Source: Nocardioides seonyuensis
GTDB taxonomy: Bacteria; Actinomycetota; Actinomycetes; Propionibacteriales; Nocardioidaceae
Assembly (NCBI RefSeq): GCF_004683965.1
Contig: NZ_CP038436.1
Coordinates: forward strand, 2,418,001 to 2,482,000
Direction: 5' to 3'
DNA length: 64,000 bases
The position numbers and the translations under genes are program-made. Of the stretch, positions 15,900 to 23,806 are shown piece by piece; position 1 is the first letter of the stretch, and the number at the start of each line of letters is the position of its first letter. Below the pieces are notes generated by a model. It saw only the letters and a program-made list of their open reading frames with translations, was not told where the DNA came from and did no database searches.

Positions 15900-15985
15900 G
15901 GTTTCGAGACGGGACTTCGTCCCTCCTCAACCAGCGATCGAGTGGCGCGGTTTCGTGACGGGACGTCGTCCCTCCTCAACCAGCG
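15900..15985. repeat. Two hairpin-repeat copies (GGGAC stem subtype)
   Basis: Copies lie at 15900-15936 and 15949-15985, each starting GGTTTCG and ending CTCAACCAGCG. The stems are GGGAC-TTC-GTCCC and GGGAC-GTC-GTCCC, in place of ACGAC/GTCGT elsewhere, so both sides of the stem changed together. Confidence 0.8.
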
Positions 15986-15999
15986 CAAACAGGTAGCGG

Positions 16000-16932
16000 C
16001 TATCCCTGACGCGCGGCCTTCTTCGCCGCGGCCTCGGCCCGCCGCTCGACGAACCGCGCGGCCTCGCCGTCAAGGGCGGAGACGGCCGCCGCCAGCTCGT
16101 CGCGAGCGCGCTCGCCGTCCTCGTCGAGGCCCTCGAGCTCCCACACCCCCCACTGCCGCAGCAGCGGGGTGACGATGTCGTCGTGGTGGATGCGCAGGTC
16201 GTAGATGCCGGCCTTGGCCATCTGCACCGCCTTGCGGGTGAAGCCCGGGATGATGCTGCCGGGCATCTGGAAGCCGACGACCTCCTCGGTGATGGCGCGC
16301 ATCGTCTGGCTCGGCGCGAGCTCCAGCGCAGCGGCGACGATGTTGCGGTAGAAGATCATGTGCAGGTTCTCGTCCTTGGCGACCCTGGCGAGCAGCTTCT
16401 CGGCGATCGGCTCCTCGGTGAAGCGACCGGTGTTGCGGTGCGAGACGCGGGTGGCGAGCTCCTGGAAGGAGACGTAGGCACAGACGTTGAGCACCGACTT
16501 CTCCGTCGCGGCGTAGCCGATCTCCATCGTCTCCATCCGGGCCCGCTCGAGCTCGGTCGGGTCGACGCCACGGGTGACCAGGAGGTAGTCGCGGATGCAG
16601 AACGCGTGGCGCCCCTCCTCCGCCGTCCAGCGGTTGACCCACGTGCCCCACGCGCTGTCGCTGCCGAAGGCGCGGTCGATCTCGCGGTGGTAGCTCGGCA
16701 GGTTGTCCTCGGTCAGCAGGTTGACCTCGAGCGCCGTACGGGCGACGGGGGAGAGCTGCGACTGCTCGACCGACCACGCCTCCCCGCCCAGGTCGGCGAA
16801 GTCCCGGCCGAGGCTCCAGGGGACGTACTCGTGCGGCATCCACTCGTCGGCGACGGCGAGGTGCCGGTCGAGGTTCTGCGCCACCACCGGCTCGAGCTCG
16901 GCCAGCAGCTGGGTGCTCTCGAGTGCAGCCAT
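16000..16932 (-). CDS. Acyl-ACP desaturase (ferritin-like diiron)
   Basis: This 310-residue soluble stearoyl-ACP-desaturase-family enzyme introduces a double bond into ACP-bound fatty acids using a diiron centre. The metal motifs are visible: EVNLLTEDNLPSYHREI, TAEEGRHAFCIRDYL (EExxH) and ARVAKDENLHMIFY (DExxH). MAALESTQLLAELEPVV is a typical DesA start, and ATG 16932 has GAGGAA upstream. In mycobacteria these enzymes (DesA1/DesA2) feed mycolic acid synthesis; here membrane lipid modification is more general. The Lys/Ala-rich C-terminus (EAAAKKAARQG) is an unremarkable tail. Confidence 0.9.
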   Translation of the reverse strand: MAALESTQLLAELEPVVAQNLDRHLAVADEWMPHEYVPWSLGRDFADLGGEAWSVEQSQLSPVARTALEVNLLTEDNLPSYHREIDRAFGSDSAWGTWVNRWTAEEGRHAFCIRDYLLVTRGVDPTELERARMETMEIGYAATEKSVLNVCAYVSFQELATRVSHRNTGRFTEEPIAEKLLARVAKDENLHMIFYRNIVAAALELAPSQTMRAITEEVVGFQMPGSIIPGFTRKAVQMAKAGIYDLRIHHDDIVTPLLRQWGVWELEGLDEDGERARDELAAAVSALDGEAARFVERRAEAAAKKAARQG

Positions 16933-17027
16933 GGTTCCTCCTCGACGGGTGGACGTGGGGGCTGCCGCCCGCACTCTCCCTGCCTACACCTCCGACGCGG
17001 AGGTGGCCAGAGGTGCCGGCACACCGA

Positions 17028-18215
17028 TCACGGCCGGAAGACCACCTTGACCATCCCCTCCTCCTTCTTCTGGAAGTGCTTGTAGGCGCTGGGCGCCTCG
17101 CTGAGCGGGAGGTGGTGGGTGGCGAAGGCGTCGACGCCGAACGGGTCGTCGTCGACGAGCATGGCGAGCAGCTCGTCGGTCCAGCGCCGCACGTTGGCCT
17201 GCCCCATGCGCAGCTGGATCTGCTTGTCGAACATCTGGAACATCGGCATGGGGTCCACGGAGCCGCCGTACACGCCGACGATCGAGACAGTGCCGCCTCG
17301 GCGTACGGCGTCGATCGAGGTGTGCAGGGCCGCGAGCCGGTCGAGGCCGGCCTTCTTCATCATCGGCTCGGCGACGGCGTCGGGCAGCATGCCGACGAAC
17401 TTCTGCACGAGGTGGGCGCCCGGGGAGCCGTGTGCCTCCATGCCGACGGCATCGATGACCGCGTCGGGGCCACGACCATCAGTGCGGTCGCGGACGATGT
17501 CGCCGATGGTGCTGCTCTTGGAAGCCTCGTCGAGGTCGATCGCCTCGGCGCCGAAGGCCTCGACGCGGGCGAGCCGCTCAGGGACGCGGTCGACGGAGAA
17601 CACGCGGAGGCCGGCCTTCACCCCCATGCGGGCTGCCATGTCGCCGATGGGACCGGCGCCCATCACGAGGAGGCTGCCGCCGTCAGGGACGTCGGCGTAC
17701 TGCAGCGCCTGCCACGCCGTCGGCAGGACGTCGGAGAGGAACAGGAACCGGTCGTCGTCGTGCTCGTGCGGCACCTTGACGGGCAGGAAGTCCGCGAAGG
17801 GGACGCGGAGGTACTCCGCCTGCCCACCCGGCACCTGGCCGTAGAGCTTGCTGTAGCCGAAGAAGCTCGCGCCCGTGCCGTGCTCGTGGTTCTGGGTGGT
17901 CTCGCACTGGCTGTACAGGCCCTGGTCGCACGTCCAGCACGACCCGCAGCACACGTTGAAGGGGACGACGACCCGGTCGCCCACCTTCAGCTTGGTGACC
18001 TCGGGTCCCACCTCCTCGACGATGCCCATCGGCTCATGGCCGACGATGTCTCCGGCCTCCATGAACGGGGCCAAGGTCTCGTAGAGGTGCAGGTCGGAAC
18101 CGCACAGGCCGGTGGAGGTGATCTTGATGATCGCATCCGTCGGCTCCTCGATGCGTGGGTCGGGCACGTCGGTGACCTGCATGTCGTGGACGCCTTGCCA
18201 GGTGACTGCCTTCAT
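17028..18215 (-). CDS. Zinc-dependent alcohol dehydrogenase family protein
   Basis: This 395-residue medium-chain dehydrogenase resembles the glutathione-independent formaldehyde dehydrogenase/threonine dehydrogenase branch. Catalytic zinc ligands are in GLCGSDLHLYE and GHEPMGIVEEVG. The structural-zinc Cys cluster (CCGSCWTCDQGLYSQCE) is complete, and the NAD site is LVMGAGPIGDMAARMG. The substrate cannot be fixed from sequence. It is transcribed alone, 95 bp upstream of the desaturase start on the same strand, and ATG 18215 is the natural start. Confidence 0.85.
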   Translation of the reverse strand: MKAVTWQGVHDMQVTDVPDPRIEEPTDAIIKITSTGLCGSDLHLYETLAPFMEAGDIVGHEPMGIVEEVGPEVTKLKVGDRVVVPFNVCCGSCWTCDQGLYSQCETTQNHEHGTGASFFGYSKLYGQVPGGQAEYLRVPFADFLPVKVPHEHDDDRFLFLSDVLPTAWQALQYADVPDGGSLLVMGAGPIGDMAARMGVKAGLRVFSVDRVPERLARVEAFGAEAIDLDEASKSSTIGDIVRDRTDGRGPDAVIDAVGMEAHGSPGAHLVQKFVGMLPDAVAEPMMKKAGLDRLAALHTSIDAVRRGGTVSIVGVYGGSVDPMPMFQMFDKQIQLRMGQANVRRWTDELLAMLVDDDPFGVDAFATHHLPLSEAPSAYKHFQKKEEGMVKVVFRP

Positions 18216-18347
18216 GGGGCCGAACCGCCTTCGCCTCGAGATCGTCGGACGGGGTGGGTACCCGCGGGGGCGCATGGGCATGCGGGTGTCTCACGGCTGG
18301 TACGGCGGTCTCGGGGCGGCCTGGGCGGGTGCGCGGGGAACCCGGCT

Positions 18348-18453
18348 GCAACGTCATGCGAAGTGGCAGCCATAGGGCGCGGAACGTATGACGCACGCGA
18401 TCTGCCCGCAACGTCGTACGAGGTGGTGGCTATCGCGACCGCAGAGTATGACG
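18348..18453. repeat. Two 46 bp direct repeats, 60 bp apart
   Basis: Copies at 18348-18393 and 18408-18453 both begin GCAACGTC and end GTATGACG, with about 70 percent identity between and no length difference. They fill the gap between the dehydrogenase start and the immunity genes. No coding potential is apparent. Confidence 0.6.
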
Positions 18454-18472
18454 TCCTGCGTGGCGACCTCGG

Positions 18473-18775
18473 TCAGCCTTGGGTCAGCGAGTCACGAATG
18501 GCCTTGAGCCAGTCGAGGTGAGCAGTCGGCGAGTCGCCTGGATCCCTGTAGTTCCCGAGGTCGTCCAGTACTTGCTCGACCTTGTCCTCAGAGGGCGCTG
18601 ACGCGAGCAATGTGTCGATCTCTTCGATCAGTCCTGGGACACGCTCTGGGACCCGCCGGGCGAAGTCGGCAACGCCGGCCTCCCATGAACCGTCGTACTC
18701 GTCCCACCAGTCCTGATGGAAGTAGGCGGCCATGAGTTGGCGCAGGTTCCCGCTGAAGCACGGGCCTGCGCTCAC
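18473..18775 (-). CDS. CdiI-like immunity protein 1
   Basis: This 100-residue protein resembles the contact-dependent growth inhibition immunity family, with the signature LRQLMAAYFHQDWWDEYDGSWE followed by VADFARR and a C-terminal WLKAIRDSL helix. It is a paralogue of the gene just upstream (LKHLIVAYFYEAWDEYEYSSW). The GTG start overlaps the upstream stop (GTGA). It is the last gene of the toxin operon. It probably neutralises a related, perhaps absent, toxin. The DNA here is noticeably less GC-rich than its surroundings. Confidence 0.65.
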   Translation of the reverse strand: MSAGPCFSGNLRQLMAAYFHQDWWDEYDGSWEAGVADFARRVPERVPGLIEEIDTLLASAPSEDKVEQVLDDLGNYRDPGDSPTAHLDWLKAIRDSLTQG

Positions 18776-19086
18776 GCGTCTGCTCTCTGCTCGACAATGC
18801 GGTCGCGCACGGCCAATAGCCAAGCGCGGTCGCCCTCCGGTGGAGAGTAGGAGAAGCCAAAGCTGACCAGATGGTCGTCCAGCTCTGAATCGCTCTGGTC
18901 TTCTGCCAGAACAGTGTCTATTTCGCTTGGAACCAGAGGGGCCATGTCTGGGGAGCGACGCACGAAATCGTCAACCGCCTCCTCCCATGAGCTGTACTCG
19001 TACTCGTCCCAAGCCTCGTAGAAGTAGGCAACGATGAGGTGCTTCAGGTTCTGCGTGGCTCCGTTCCTACTGTCCGAATGCGGCAT
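18772..19086 (-). CDS. CdiI-like immunity protein 2
   Basis: This 104-residue immunity-like protein has the LKHLIVAYFYEAWDEYEYSSW motif, then AVDDFVRRSPD and WLLAVRDRIVEQ. It matches the downstream paralogue across its whole length but with clear divergence, as expected of immunity proteins against variant toxins. The ATG at 19086 lies 5 bp after the DUF7674-like gene stop, in the same operon. Sequence composition is less GC-rich than neighbours. Confidence 0.62.
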   Translation of the reverse strand: MPHSDSRNGATQNLKHLIVAYFYEAWDEYEYSSWEEAVDDFVRRSPDMAPLVPSEIDTVLAEDQSDSELDDHLVSFGFSYSPPEGDRAWLLAVRDRIVEQRADA

Positions 19087-19091
19087 TGGTC

Positions 19092-19454
19092 CTAGTTCCG
19101 TTCGGCCGGGGTGAACAGCCCCATGTCGCTCGCGACCTCTCGAAGTTCGGGACCCAGCAGACGCAGGATGGGATCGCCCTCCGGCGTGTGCGGCAGCATC
19201 TCCACGAAACCGACTCCGATCAGGTCCTTGATCTCCTCGCCTCCCGCCGAGAAGGCGTTCTCGAACCACGTCATGAGCTCGGAGATCCGGTGGGCATTGC
19301 CCGTGACCTGCGTCTCCGACCAACGCTCGATGTCCGCCATGAGCAGGTAGGGCAGGAGCTCGCCCTCCTGGTCATCCAGGTGTTCTGTGAGCAGTGGCCT
19401 CAGCTCCGGAAATGCCTCCACCACTCGGAGCATCAGGTCTTCATTCGCCGTCAT
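19092..19454 (-). CDS. DUF7674-like probable immunity protein
   Basis: This 120-residue acidic protein has VVEAFPELRPLLTEHLDDQEGELLPYL near the start and DLIGVGFVEMLPHTPEGDPI in the middle, the layout of small DUF7674-type proteins found next to polymorphic toxins. The ATG overlaps the toxin gene stop (ATGA), making it the best candidate for the cognate immunity protein. Cytosolic; no signal peptide. Identification rests on motif memory and position. Confidence 0.6.
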   Translation of the reverse strand: MTANEDLMLRVVEAFPELRPLLTEHLDDQEGELLPYLLMADIERWSETQVTGNAHRISELMTWFENAFSAGGEEIKDLIGVGFVEMLPHTPEGDPILRLLGPELREVASDMGLFTPAERN

Positions 19455-20767
19455 GATCCCAACACGTCCTTCAATTCGTTGATGAGCGACTGTGCCACCT
19501 GCCTGTCAGCGGGCGACGCGTCAGAGCGATGGGTGAGCCACTTCTCGAGGCCCCGGAGAGTCTCTCGACCCTTGATGATGTGCATCCTCCCGTGCGTGGG
19601 ATCACCCGTCGCCAGCTCCCTGCGGATGGCGTCCATGGTCGTTCCGTCACCGACCCGGGACTGGTTGTGCGTCCCCTTGAACAGATTGTTCACGTAGTTC
19701 TTGAGCCTCACGTCCTGCACTTCAGGCTTCGGTCGGCCTGGAACGCGCGATGCCCCACCCCAACCCAGCGGGCTCTTCATCGAACCCCGCTCATCACGAG
19801 CACCCACCCGAGCCAGCTTCTCGGCGCGCTCGCGCACCACCCGCAGCCCGTCGCGAGCAGCTCGGGCCTTGGTGGCGCTGGTGGCGGCGGCGAGCTGCAG
19901 CGAGGACTGCAGGGCTCGGAAGCGCGGTGCGTGGGAGGTGATGCGCGCGATGACCGCACCGGCGGCGGCGCCGCCACCGAGCCCACCCGTGAAGCCGGCG
20001 ACGAGCACAGAGAGCACAGCGCCCTCGACGATCATCTGGCCGATCTCGGCGAGGAGCGCGCGGGTTCGGTCGTGGGTCTCCTCGACGGCGCTGGCGTAGT
20101 CCTCGCAGGCCTGCCCAAGGTCGCTCAGGCACAGAGCCGCGTCACCGACGAGTGACCGGACGTCGGCCAGCACGTCGAGGGCGAGGGGGATCTCGGGCGA
20201 CCGCTGGCGCGACAGCAGCTGAGCGACGTCGTCGACGTGGTGGTCGAGGTGGTCGATCGACAGGGCGGCGCTGCGCCACGTGGCGGCGGCTTCGCGGAGC
20301 AGCGCGACATCCGCTCCCGGCCACACGAACCCCTCGACGTGGTCCAGGATCCACCGGTCGACAGTGCCGAAGGAGGGCTCCTGACCGCCGAGGCACGTCG
20401 GCGGGTCGGCGGGGGAGACGTGGTCGTAGGAGTCGACCTCGGGGACGGGGTCGCACGGCAGCCCCGCCCCGCCGGAGCCGCACACGGCAGCGATCTCAGC
20501 CCGACGGTGGGTGGCCCCCGTGGCTTCGATGATCCGTCCCAGACCGATGAACGCGTGGGTGAGCTCGGTCAGGGTGTCGAGCGCCTGGCGGGCTGCGTCG
20601 TCGTACGACCCGGCGAAGGTGACGCTGGTCGAGTCGTTGCCGGCCATGCCGCCGAAGCCGCCGAGCTTGCCGGCCAGCGTCTCGGTGACCATGGCGGCGA
20701 TCTGGTTGGCCGCGCGGCAGGCATCGGCGGCGTCGGTGAATCCGGCGGACTCGATGGTGATCCTCAC
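19451..20767 (-). CDS. WXG100/T7SS-type polymorphic toxin
   Basis: This 438-residue protein has three parts. Residues 1-100 form a helical secretion-type domain with LGGFGGMAGNDSTSVTF-AGSYD, a variant of the pattern in actinobacterial T7SS effectors. The middle (about 100-350) contains long helices and an Ala/Gly hydrophobic hairpin (VEGAVLSVLVAGFTGGLGGG). The last 85 residues (YVNNLFKGTHNQSRVGDGTT, then HGRMHIIKGRETLRGLEKWL) form a compact toxin-like domain. Its biochemical activity is not known to me. GTG 20767 matches the family start. Three immunity-like genes follow in the operon. Confidence 0.68.
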   Translation of the reverse strand: MRITIESAGFTDAADACRAANQIAAMVTETLAGKLGGFGGMAGNDSTSVTFAGSYDDAARQALDTLTELTHAFIGLGRIIEATGATHRRAEIAAVCGSGGAGLPCDPVPEVDSYDHVSPADPPTCLGGQEPSFGTVDRWILDHVEGFVWPGADVALLREAAATWRSAALSIDHLDHHVDDVAQLLSRQRSPEIPLALDVLADVRSLVGDAALCLSDLGQACEDYASAVEETHDRTRALLAEIGQMIVEGAVLSVLVAGFTGGLGGGAAAGAVIARITSHAPRFRALQSSLQLAAATSATKARAARDGLRVVRERAEKLARVGARDERGSMKSPLGWGGASRVPGRPKPEVQDVRLKNYVNNLFKGTHNQSRVGDGTTMDAIRRELATGDPTHGRMHIIKGRETLRGLEKWLTHRSDASPADRQVAQSLINELKDVLGS

Positions 20768-20851
20768 GACGAGAACCCTCGCGGGCCGAGCACCCGCGAC
20801 AACACCCCCGACGAGCGATCTGTGGACAACGACGCTGGTAGGCACTCCAAG

Positions 20852-20882
20852 GAGTTGCGTAGTCCGCGCAACTTAGTTGCGC
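20852..20882. promoter_or_regulatory. Operator candidate: three GTTGCG half-sites
   Basis: GCGCAAC (20866-20872) and GTTGCGC (20876-20882) form a 7 bp perfect palindrome with a TTA-type centre. A third half-site, AGTTGCG (20852-20858), pairs with the same middle arm. The site lies between the divergent toxin operon and the GntP operon; the DeoR-type regulator at 24.9 kb is the most likely binder. Confidence 0.55.
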
Positions 20883-20964
20883 AGAACTCTTGACTGTGGC
20901 GGACCTCACAGGACACGATGCAGATGCCCCCGACCGTCGGGCGCTCGGCCATCTGGAGGCTTCG

Positions 20965-22440
20965 GTGGATCTACAACTTCTTCTCGCCCTGGTGCTCGGC
21001 ATCGGGACGATCATCTTCCTGGTGCTCCGCACCCGTATCGACGCGTTCGTGGCGCTGCTCATCGCGGCCCTCGTCACCGGCTTCGTGGCCGGATCCCCTC
21101 CGATCGAGACGATCGGCTCGATGACGACCGGCTTCGGCAACACGCTTGCCTCGATCGGCATCGTGATCGGGCTCGGCGTCGCGATCGGCAAGATCCTGGA
21201 GGTCTCCGGTGCTGCTGACGCGCTGGCCAAGAAGTTCGTGAAGGCTCTCGGGCGTGGTCGCGAGCACTGGGCCATGGCCGGTACCGGCGCCGTCGTCTCG
21301 ATCCCGGTGTTCTGCGACTCCGGCTTCGTGATCATGAACCCCCTCGCGAGGTCGATCGCTCGACGACTGCAGGGCCGCTACGTCACCCTGGCGCTGGCGC
21401 TCGGGTGCGGGATGACGTTGACCCACCACCTCGTGCCGCCCACCCCCGGCCCGCTCGGAGTCGCCGGGATCCTCGGCGCCGACCTCGGCGGCCTGATCCT
21501 CGCGGGCCTCGTCTTCACCCTCGCGCTGCTCCCGATCGTGATCCTCTACGCCGCGTGGATGGGCCCCAAGCTCGAGAGCGAGCTCGACGACGAGGTGCGC
21601 CAGGAGGTCTACGGGCACGCGACCGTGGGTGCGACGGGCCACTCCGCCGGCGTCGGCACGGCCACCCTCGACCGACCCGAGCCGGTCGTCGACGAGGCCC
21701 CGGTCCACCAGCTGGGTGACCCGCCGGCCGGGGAGAAGCCGCACACCATCTCCTTCGGACTGGCCGCCCTGCCGCTCCTGGTGCCGCTGGTGCTGATCGT
21801 GCTCAACACGGTAGGTGCCGCCATCGACCGCAACAACCAGGGCGTCCTCTCGCCCGACGCGGAGTACACCCCCGCGAACTGGGCCGAGGTCCTGGCCTTC
21901 ATCGGCCACCCCGTCGTGGCCCTGATCATCGGCATCGTGCTGGCCGTCTACGTGCTCCTCCCGCGCTGGACCCCGCGCAAGCAGGTCCACCACTGGATGG
22001 CGGAAGCCGCGGGCTCGGCCGGCCTGATCATCCTGATCACCGGCGCGGGCGGCGCCCTCGGCCAGGTCCTGCGTGACTCCGGTGTCGGCGACGCACTCGC
22101 CGAGGCGATCGCCGACCTGAGCCTCCCGGGCGTGCTCGTGCCGTTCTTCATCGCCTCGCTGGTCCGGGTCGCCCAGGGTTCCGGCACGGTCGCCATGATC
22201 ACGGCGGCCTCCGTGAGTGCCCCCCTGGTCGTCGGTCTGGACCTCTCGCCGCTCGCGGCTGCGCTTGCCTGTTGCGCCGGGTCGATGGTGTTCAGCTACT
22301 TCAACGACTCCTACTTCTGGGTCGTCACGAGGTTCACCGGGCTCTCGGGCACCGCGGCTCTGCGCGGATGGTCGGGCATCACCACGGCCGTGTGGCTCGG
22401 CTCGTTGCCCCTGGTGCTCATCGCTGGGGCAGTGCTCTGA
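20965..22440 (+). CDS. GntP-family sugar-acid permease
   Basis: This 491-residue polytopic transporter of the gluconate:H+ symporter (GntP) family has about 12 membrane segments. Signature stretches are GFGNTLASIGIVIGLGVAIGK, SIPVFCDSGFVIMNPL, MTLTHHLVPPTPGPLGVAG and VRVAQGSGTVAMITAAS. GTG 20965 follows GGAGG and gives a sensible N-terminus; an upstream in-frame GTG at 20890 is less likely. It is first in an operon with a four-carbon acid-sugar kinase (1 bp gap), so the substrate is probably D-threonate, D-erythronate or a relative. Confidence 0.85.
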   Translation: MDLQLLLALVLGIGTIIFLVLRTRIDAFVALLIAALVTGFVAGSPPIETIGSMTTGFGNTLASIGIVIGLGVAIGKILEVSGAADALAKKFVKALGRGREHWAMAGTGAVVSIPVFCDSGFVIMNPLARSIARRLQGRYVTLALALGCGMTLTHHLVPPTPGPLGVAGILGADLGGLILAGLVFTLALLPIVILYAAWMGPKLESELDDEVRQEVYGHATVGATGHSAGVGTATLDRPEPVVDEAPVHQLGDPPAGEKPHTISFGLAALPLLVPLVLIVLNTVGAAIDRNNQGVLSPDAEYTPANWAEVLAFIGHPVVALIIGIVLAVYVLLPRWTPRKQVHHWMAEAAGSAGLIILITGAGGALGQVLRDSGVGDALAEAIADLSLPGVLVPFFIASLVRVAQGSGTVAMITAASVSAPLVVGLDLSPLAAALACCAGSMVFSYFNDSYFWVVTRFTGLSGTAALRGWSGITTAVWLGSLPLVLIAGAVL

Positions 22441-22441
22441 C

Positions 22442-23761
22442 ATGGCGGACGTCCTCGTGGTCGCCGACGACCTGACCGGGGCCAACGCGGCTGCGGCGGG
22501 TTTCGCGAGGGCGGGCTTCCGTGCCGTCACCGCGAGTGCCGGCGAGCGCGCGGAGGTGGTGGCCGAGATGGTGTCGAGGTTCGACGTCGTCGTGGCCACC
22601 ACCGACAGCCGTCACCTCGAACCGGCCAGAGCGCGCGAGCGCGTCGGCCGAGTGGTGCGGGCGGGCTGGCCGGCGCGGCTGGTCTGCAACCGCATCGACA
22701 CGACGCTGCGCGGGAACGTCGGTGCCACCACGCGGGAGGTGCTGGACCGCGTCGCCGAGCTGACCGGCTCCCGGGTCGTCGCCCTCTGCGCCCCCGCGCA
22801 CCCGGGAGCGAACCGGCAGACCATCGGCGGCATGCAGCTCCTGGACGGGCGTCGTCTCGAGGACACCGAGGTCGCGCGCGACGCCCGGACGCCCATCCAC
22901 ACCTCCGACGTCGTCGCCCTCCTGCGCGAGCAGGCCGACCTCGAGGTGGTCGCCGTACCTCTCGACGCCGTGACCGGGGACCTCGACGCCCTGGCTGAGA
23001 CGATCAGGCAGCACCTCGATGCTGGTGCGGAGGTGATCGTGGCCGACGCGACGACGGTCGAGCACCTCGACCGGCTCGCCGCCGCCGCGGTCGCGGCCAC
23101 CGCCGGCACCGAGACCGTGTGGACGACCACCGATCCCGGACCGGCGTCCGTGGCGCTCGCAGCTGCACTGGGGCTCGCCGAGTCCGACCGGGGAGCGCCG
23201 CTGCTCGCGCTCTCCGGCTCGGCCACCGAGCTCACCCAGCTGCAGCTGCGCCAGCTCGTGGCGGAGCGCGGGGCCCGCCCGCTCCGTACGGCGGGGCGCC
23301 ACGCCGTGCCCGACGTCGACGCCACCGTCAGGATGCTCGACGACGCCCTCGCCGAGGCCGACCCAGGCGACATCGTCGTGCTCGCCACCGTCCTGGACGA
23401 CTCCGACCTGTGGTCGCCCTCCTCGGAGGAGGCCGCCCGGATCCCGGTCGCGCTGGCCCGCGCTGCGCGGCGGGCGCTGGAGAGCCGCCCGGTGGACGGC
23501 GTCTTCACCACCGGGGGAGACGTCACCGCGGCACTCCTCGCTGAGCTGGGCTCGCACGGGCTCGAGATCTCCGACGAGGTGGTGCCGCTGGCCGTGGCCG
23601 GGTCCCTGGTCGGCGGTCCCTGGGACGGCCTCCAGATCGTCACCAAGGGCGGGCTGGTCGGAGACGCCCGCACCACCATCGAATGCCTCGACCACCTGCG
23701 TGGGCAGGTCGAGGCCCACCGTCGCCAGGTCACCGCCGCGGAGTCCCGCGAACGCACCTGA
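22442..23761 (+). CDS. Four-carbon acid sugar kinase (DUF1537, DtnK-like)
   Basis: This 439-residue ATP-dependent kinase of the DUF1537 family has an N-terminal substrate domain (VLVVADDLTGANAAAAGFARAG; RIDTTLRGNVG) and a C-terminal nucleotide domain (GVFTTGGDVTAALLAELG; AGSLVGGPWDGLQIVTKGG). DtnK-type members phosphorylate D-threonate at O4, LtnK/OtnK-type members act on related acids, and a PdxA2-type dehydrogenase then converts the product to dihydroxyacetone phosphate plus CO2. The pdxA-like gene follows 45 bp downstream, which supports this pathway. The exact substrate is not decided by the sequence. Confidence 0.85.
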   Translation: MADVLVVADDLTGANAAAAGFARAGFRAVTASAGERAEVVAEMVSRFDVVVATTDSRHLEPARARERVGRVVRAGWPARLVCNRIDTTLRGNVGATTREVLDRVAELTGSRVVALCAPAHPGANRQTIGGMQLLDGRRLEDTEVARDARTPIHTSDVVALLREQADLEVVAVPLDAVTGDLDALAETIRQHLDAGAEVIVADATTVEHLDRLAAAAVAATAGTETVWTTTDPGPASVALAAALGLAESDRGAPLLALSGSATELTQLQLRQLVAERGARPLRTAGRHAVPDVDATVRMLDDALAEADPGDIVVLATVLDDSDLWSPSSEEAARIPVALARAARRALESRPVDGVFTTGGDVTAALLAELGSHGLEISDEVVPLAVAGSLVGGPWDGLQIVTKGGLVGDARTTIECLDHLRGQVEAHRRQVTAAESRERT

Positions 23762-23806
23762 CCGCGATCCAGACCTCACCCGACAGCCCAAGGAGAGAGA
23801 AACACG

